Shown piece after piece: positions 7,462-10,174 of a stretch of 10,174 bases of DNA; positions within the stretch are counted from its first letter, which is position 1; every line of letters begins with the position of its first letter. The DNA is from UBA7803 sp041608775. GTDB lineage: Bacteria > Pseudomonadota > Gammaproteobacteria > Pseudomonadales > Azotimanducaceae. The notes beneath the pieces are model-generated. The model was not told the origin of the DNA, searched no databases, and saw nothing but the letters and a program-made list of their open reading frames with translations. A program made the translations under genes and the position numbers. The DNA is taken from positions 1 to 10,174 of the forward strand of contig JBFISC010000133.1 of assembly GCA_041608775.1 (NCBI GenBank), in the 5' to 3' direction.

Positions 7462-8560
7462 CTAGAGGCCAGCCTTGAGGCTCGCTTCGATGAAGTCGTC
7501 GAGATCGCCGTCCAGCACGGCGCCCGGGTCGGAACGCTCGACGTTGGTCCGAAGATCCTTGATCCGGGACTGGTCGAGCACGTAGGAACGGATCTGGCTG
7601 CCCCAGCCGATATCGGCTTTGGCGTCTTCCACCGCCTGCGCCTCGCTGCGGCGTTTCTGCATCTCCAGCTCGTAGAGCTTGGCGCGCAGCTGCTTCCACG
7701 CGCGGTCCCGGTTCTGGTGCTGGGAGCGTTCGCTCTGACACTGCACCACCACGTTGGTCGGCAGATGGGTCAGGCGTACCGCGGAGTCGGTGCGGTTCAC
7801 GTGCTGGCCACCGGCGCCGCTGGCGCGATAGGTATCGGTGCGCACGTCGGCGGGGCTGATCTCGATGTCGATGTCGTCGTCGATCTCCGGCGACACGAAC
7901 ACGGACGCAAACGAGGTGTGGCGACGATTGCCGGAATCGAACGGGGACTTGCGGACCAGTCGATGCACGCCCGTCTCCGTGCGCAGCCAGCCGAACGCAT
8001 GGTCACCGCTGACCTCGAGGGTTGCGCTCTTGATCCCGGCGACGTCCCCGGGCGAAAGCTCGACGATCTCCGCATCGAAGCCGCGCTTCTCGCACCAGCG
8101 CAGATACATCCGCAGGAGCATTTCAGCCCAGTCCTGCGCCTCGGTGCCACCCGATCCCGCCTGAATATCAATGAACGCGTTGGCGCTATCCGCCTCGCCC
8201 TGGAACATCCGCCGGAATTCCAGGCCCGCCAGCTGCGCTTCCAGGGGTTCGAGTTCTGCTTCGACGTCATCGAGCGCATCGCGGTCGCCGTCTGCTGCGG
8301 CCAGCTCCGCCAGCTCGTTGAGGTCGTTCAGGGACTCGCCCACCCTGGCGAGCCCGCTCACCAGATCGTCGAGGGCCGCGCGCTCCTGATTCAGCGCCTT
8401 GGCGCGGTCCTGATCGTCCCAGACCTTCGGATCGGACAGCTCCAGCTCGACCTCTTCCAGCCGCGCGACCTTACCGTCGTAGTCAAAGATACCCCCTGAG
8501 CGCCACGTCGCGCTCCATCATGTCGCGAAGACGGTCGCGGATGGATGTGATTTCCGCCAT
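7462..8560 (-). CDS. prfB: Peptide chain release factor 2 (programmed +1 frameshift)
   Basis: RF2 recognises UGA and UAA stop codons and triggers peptide release. The protein is built from two frames: 25 codons from ATG 8560 (MAEITSIRDR to ALRGYL) to an in-frame TGA at 8485-8483, then, after skipping one base (8485), 340 codons from 8484 (DYDGKVARLEE) to the TAG at 7464-7462. The total of 365 residues equals E. coli RF2. The stop-recognition tripeptide SPF is at 205-207 and the catalytic GGQ at 250-252 (ASGAGGQHVNRTDSAVR). Residue 246 is Ala, the form usual in bacteria, unlike the Thr of E. coli K-12. GAGGAG lies just before the ATG at 8560, with a short spacing of 2 bases. Calling the GTG at 8361 as start would lose 66 residues. 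The gene lies 38 bases after recJ and 9 before lysS, as expected for this cluster. Confidence 0.97.
8483..8497 (-). promoter_or_regulatory. RF2 autoregulatory +1 frameshift site
   Basis: The minus strand reads AGG GGG TAT CTT TGA followed by C. It has every known part of the prfB recoding site: an internal Shine-Dalgarno-like AGGGGG (8497-8492), the slippery CTT (8488-8486), and a poorly terminating TGA C (8485-8483). With low RF2, the ribosome pauses at UGA and the Leu-tRNA slips from CUU to UUU, so full-length RF2 is made; with ample RF2, translation ends at codon 26. The frame-0 peptide before it (ALRGYL) and the frame +1 continuation (DYDGK) match the conserved RF2 protein, which supports true recoding rather than a sequencing error. 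Confidence 0.96.
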
Positions 8561-8598
8561 AGCTCCTCAGGTCGTCGACTGGAGAAAAACGCGGCAGT

Positions 8599-10174
8599 TT
8601 ATGCCAACGGGGCGAGATGCTCCACCACGAGCTGCAGCGTCGGCGCCGGCCCGTAATCGTTCTCCGCCAGGCGGAATGCGGCGCGCACCCGGGTTACGTC
8701 ACCGAGCGGTTCCTGGCGGAACGCGATGGCATCCACCAGACGATCCTCGCACCTGACCACCAGCTTCAGATGCGCCTCCCCGACCACCCGCTGGCTGACC
8801 AGGTCGAAGTCGCCGTGAAACAACGGTTCCGGGAATGCCTGGCCCCAAGGTCCCGCGCCGGCCAGGGTTCGCGCCATGTCCAGCGACAGCTCCTCCGGCG
8901 TCAGCACACCGTCCGTCACCAGCGTCTGGGTCAACGCGGACCGGGGCAGCACCCGCGCCACCTCGGCATCGAAAGCCCTGGCGAAGCGCTCGTAGTGCAC
9001 CCGTTTGATGGACAGCCCGGCCGCCATGGCGTGCCCGCCGAACCGAGACAGCATGCCCGGATGGCTGGCAGCAACGGCATCCAGGGCATCGCGCACATGC
9101 AGCTCCGGCACGGACCTTGCGGAGCCTTTCAGCTCGTCGGGGGCGCTGCTTCCGGCATCGGCGAATGCGATCACGGGCCGGTGGATCTTCTCCCGCAGCC
9201 GGCCGGCGACGATGCCGACGATGCCCTGGTGCCAGCCCGGCTCGTAGACGCACACGCCAAAGCGTTCGGCCGCATCGACGCGGTGCCCGGCGACACTCAG
9301 CTCCGCATCGCGCACCATATCCTGCTCCAATGCCCGGCGGGCGCGGTTCAGCTCGTCGAGAGCCCGGGCGTGACCCCGGGCTTCTTCGAGGTCGTCGGCG
9401 AGCAGGCAGCGGATGCCGAGGGTCATGTCGTCGAGACGGCCCGCGGCGTTGAGGCGGGGACCCAGCGCGAACCCCAGATCCTGGGCGCCGAGCCTGGCCA
9501 GCGGGCGCGCGGCCACGTCCGCCAGCGCCCGGATCCCGGGTCGGCAGCGGCCGGCCCGCATGCGCGCGATTCCCTGATGCACGAGGATGCGGTTGTTGGC
9601 GTCCAGCGGCACCACGTCCGCCACGGTGCCCAACGCCACCAGATCCAACCAGTCCGCCAGGTTCGGCTCCGGTCGACGGCCGAACCAGTCCTGCGCCCGC
9701 AGCTGCGCGCGCACCAGCCCGAGCACGTAGTAGATCACCCCGACGCCGGCAAGCGCCTTGCTGGGAAAGCCGCAGCGGGGCAGGTTGGGGTTGACCAGGG
9801 CGTAGGCCGCGGGGAGCTCGCGGCCGGGCAGATGGTGGTCGGTGATGATGACGTCCATGCCGGCGGCGTTCGCCGCGGCGACCCCGTCCACGCTGGACAC
9901 GCCGTTGTCCACGGTCACCAGCACCGCGGGGGAGCGACGCGCGGCGAGCGCAACGATCTCCGGGGACAGGCCGTAGCCGAACTCGAACCGGTTGGGCACC
10001 AGGAACTCGACGTCCTCGGCCCCGAGGGCTCGCAGCAGGGAGACCGCGAGAGCGACGGCGGTGGCGCCGTCGGCATCGAAATCGCCGACCAGCATGATCC
10101 GTTCCCGCGAGGCGATCGCCCTCGCCAGCCGTTCGGCAGCGCGGGCGGCATCAGCCAGATCGTCGGGCGGCAAC
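8599..10174 (-). CDS. recJ: Single-stranded-DNA-specific exonuclease RecJ (N-terminus outside window)
   Basis: RecJ is the 5' to 3' single-strand DNA exonuclease used in RecF-pathway recombination, mismatch repair and base excision repair. The gene runs off the right edge; 524 codons are present and roughly the first 50 residues are missing by comparison with E. coli (577). The DHH-family metal motifs are intact in order: LVGDFDADGAT (fragment 28-38), VTVDNGVSS (86-94), TDHHLPG (111-117) and DLVALGTVADVVPLDANNRI (177-196). Next come LGFALGPRLNAAGRLDDM (233-250), WHQGIVGIVAGRL (314-326) and the DHHA1 motif FGGHAMAAGLS (378-388), then the C-terminal OB-fold part ending LQLVVEHLAPLA. A TTG at 10173 is an internal Leu, not the start. 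It heads the conserved recJ-prfB-lysS order; its role beside ung fits base excision repair, though functional coupling is an inference. Confidence 0.98.
   Translation of the reverse strand, partial: LPPDDLADAARAAERLARAIASRERIMLVGDFDADGATAVALAVSLLRALGAEDVEFLVPNRFEFGYGLSPEIVALAARRSPAVLVTVDNGVSSVDGVAAANAAGMDVIITDHHLPGRELPAAYALVNPNLPRCGFPSKALAGVGVIYYVLGLVRAQLRAQDWFGRRPEPNLADWLDLVALGTVADVVPLDANNRILVHQGIARMRAGRCRPGIRALADVAARPLARLGAQDLGFALGPRLNAAGRLDDMTLGIRCLLADDLEEARGHARALDELNRARRALEQDMVRDAELSVAGHRVDAAERFGVCVYEPGWHQGIVGIVAGRLREKIHRPVIAFADAGSSAPDELKGSARSVPELHVRDALDAVAASHPGMLSRFGGHAMAAGLSIKRVHYERFARAFDAEVARVLPRSALTQTLVTDGVLTPEELSLDMARTLAGAGPWGQAFPEPLFHGDFDLVSQRVVGEAHLKLVVRCEDRLVDAIAFRQEPLGDVTRVRAAFRLAENDYGPAPTLQLVVEHLAPLA

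Noticed and set aside
8483..8485. prfB as a broken gene because of the in-frame TGA at codon 26
   Set aside because: The surrounding bases are the exact RF2 frameshift signal and the joined product has the normal length and sequence.

Overview
The window is a gene-dense, high-GC stretch of bacterial chromosome. It carries ten protein genes, with no RNA genes, mobile elements or CRISPR arrays seen. The proteins and their order point to a gammaproteobacterium. The recJ-prfB-lysS run and the sdhE-ygfX pair divergent from ygfZ are the arrangements known from E. coli and relatives. The high GC suggests a Chromatiales/Ectothiorhodospiraceae-type or similar lineage; that placement is an inference from composition and gene content, not from a search.

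Left block (1-2284). The 3' part of nadB (L-aspartate oxidase, NAD synthesis) enters from the left edge on the + strand. It runs head-on into ygfX, whose 3' end overlaps nadB by 91 bases on the opposite strand. ygfX lies 20 bases downstream of sdhE (succinate dehydrogenase flavinylation factor), forming a leftward pair. A 72-base divergent promoter region separates sdhE from ygfZ (folate-binding Fe-S cluster maintenance protein), which is read rightward. The shared theme is flavoenzyme and Fe-S enzyme maturation.

Middle block (2300-5111, all minus strand). Three genes are translationally coupled by two ATGA overlaps: an enoyl-CoA hydratase, a 3-hydroxyisobutyryl-CoA hydrolase and mmsB (3-hydroxyisobutyrate dehydrogenase). 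Read 5' to 3', gene order matches three consecutive steps of valine catabolism: methacrylyl-CoA to 3-hydroxyisobutyryl-CoA to 3-hydroxyisobutyrate to methylmalonate semialdehyde. A plausible sigma70-type promoter and a good ribosome binding site precede the first gene. mmsA and an acyl-CoA dehydrogenase, often found with these genes, are absent here.

Right block (5244-10174, all minus strand). recJ (5' end cut by the window edge), prfB, lysS and ung follow one another with gaps of 38 and 9 bases and an 8-base overlap. prfB is encoded in two frames joined by the classic RF2 programmed +1 frameshift (AGGGGG UAU CUU UGA C), so simple ORF calling would miss its first 66 residues.

No previously undescribed system is evident. 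The points most worth a second look are the nadB/ygfX 3' overlap, the compact valine operon placed after a DNA repair/translation cluster, the RF2 recoding site, and the disputed role of the SdhE-YgfX pair.
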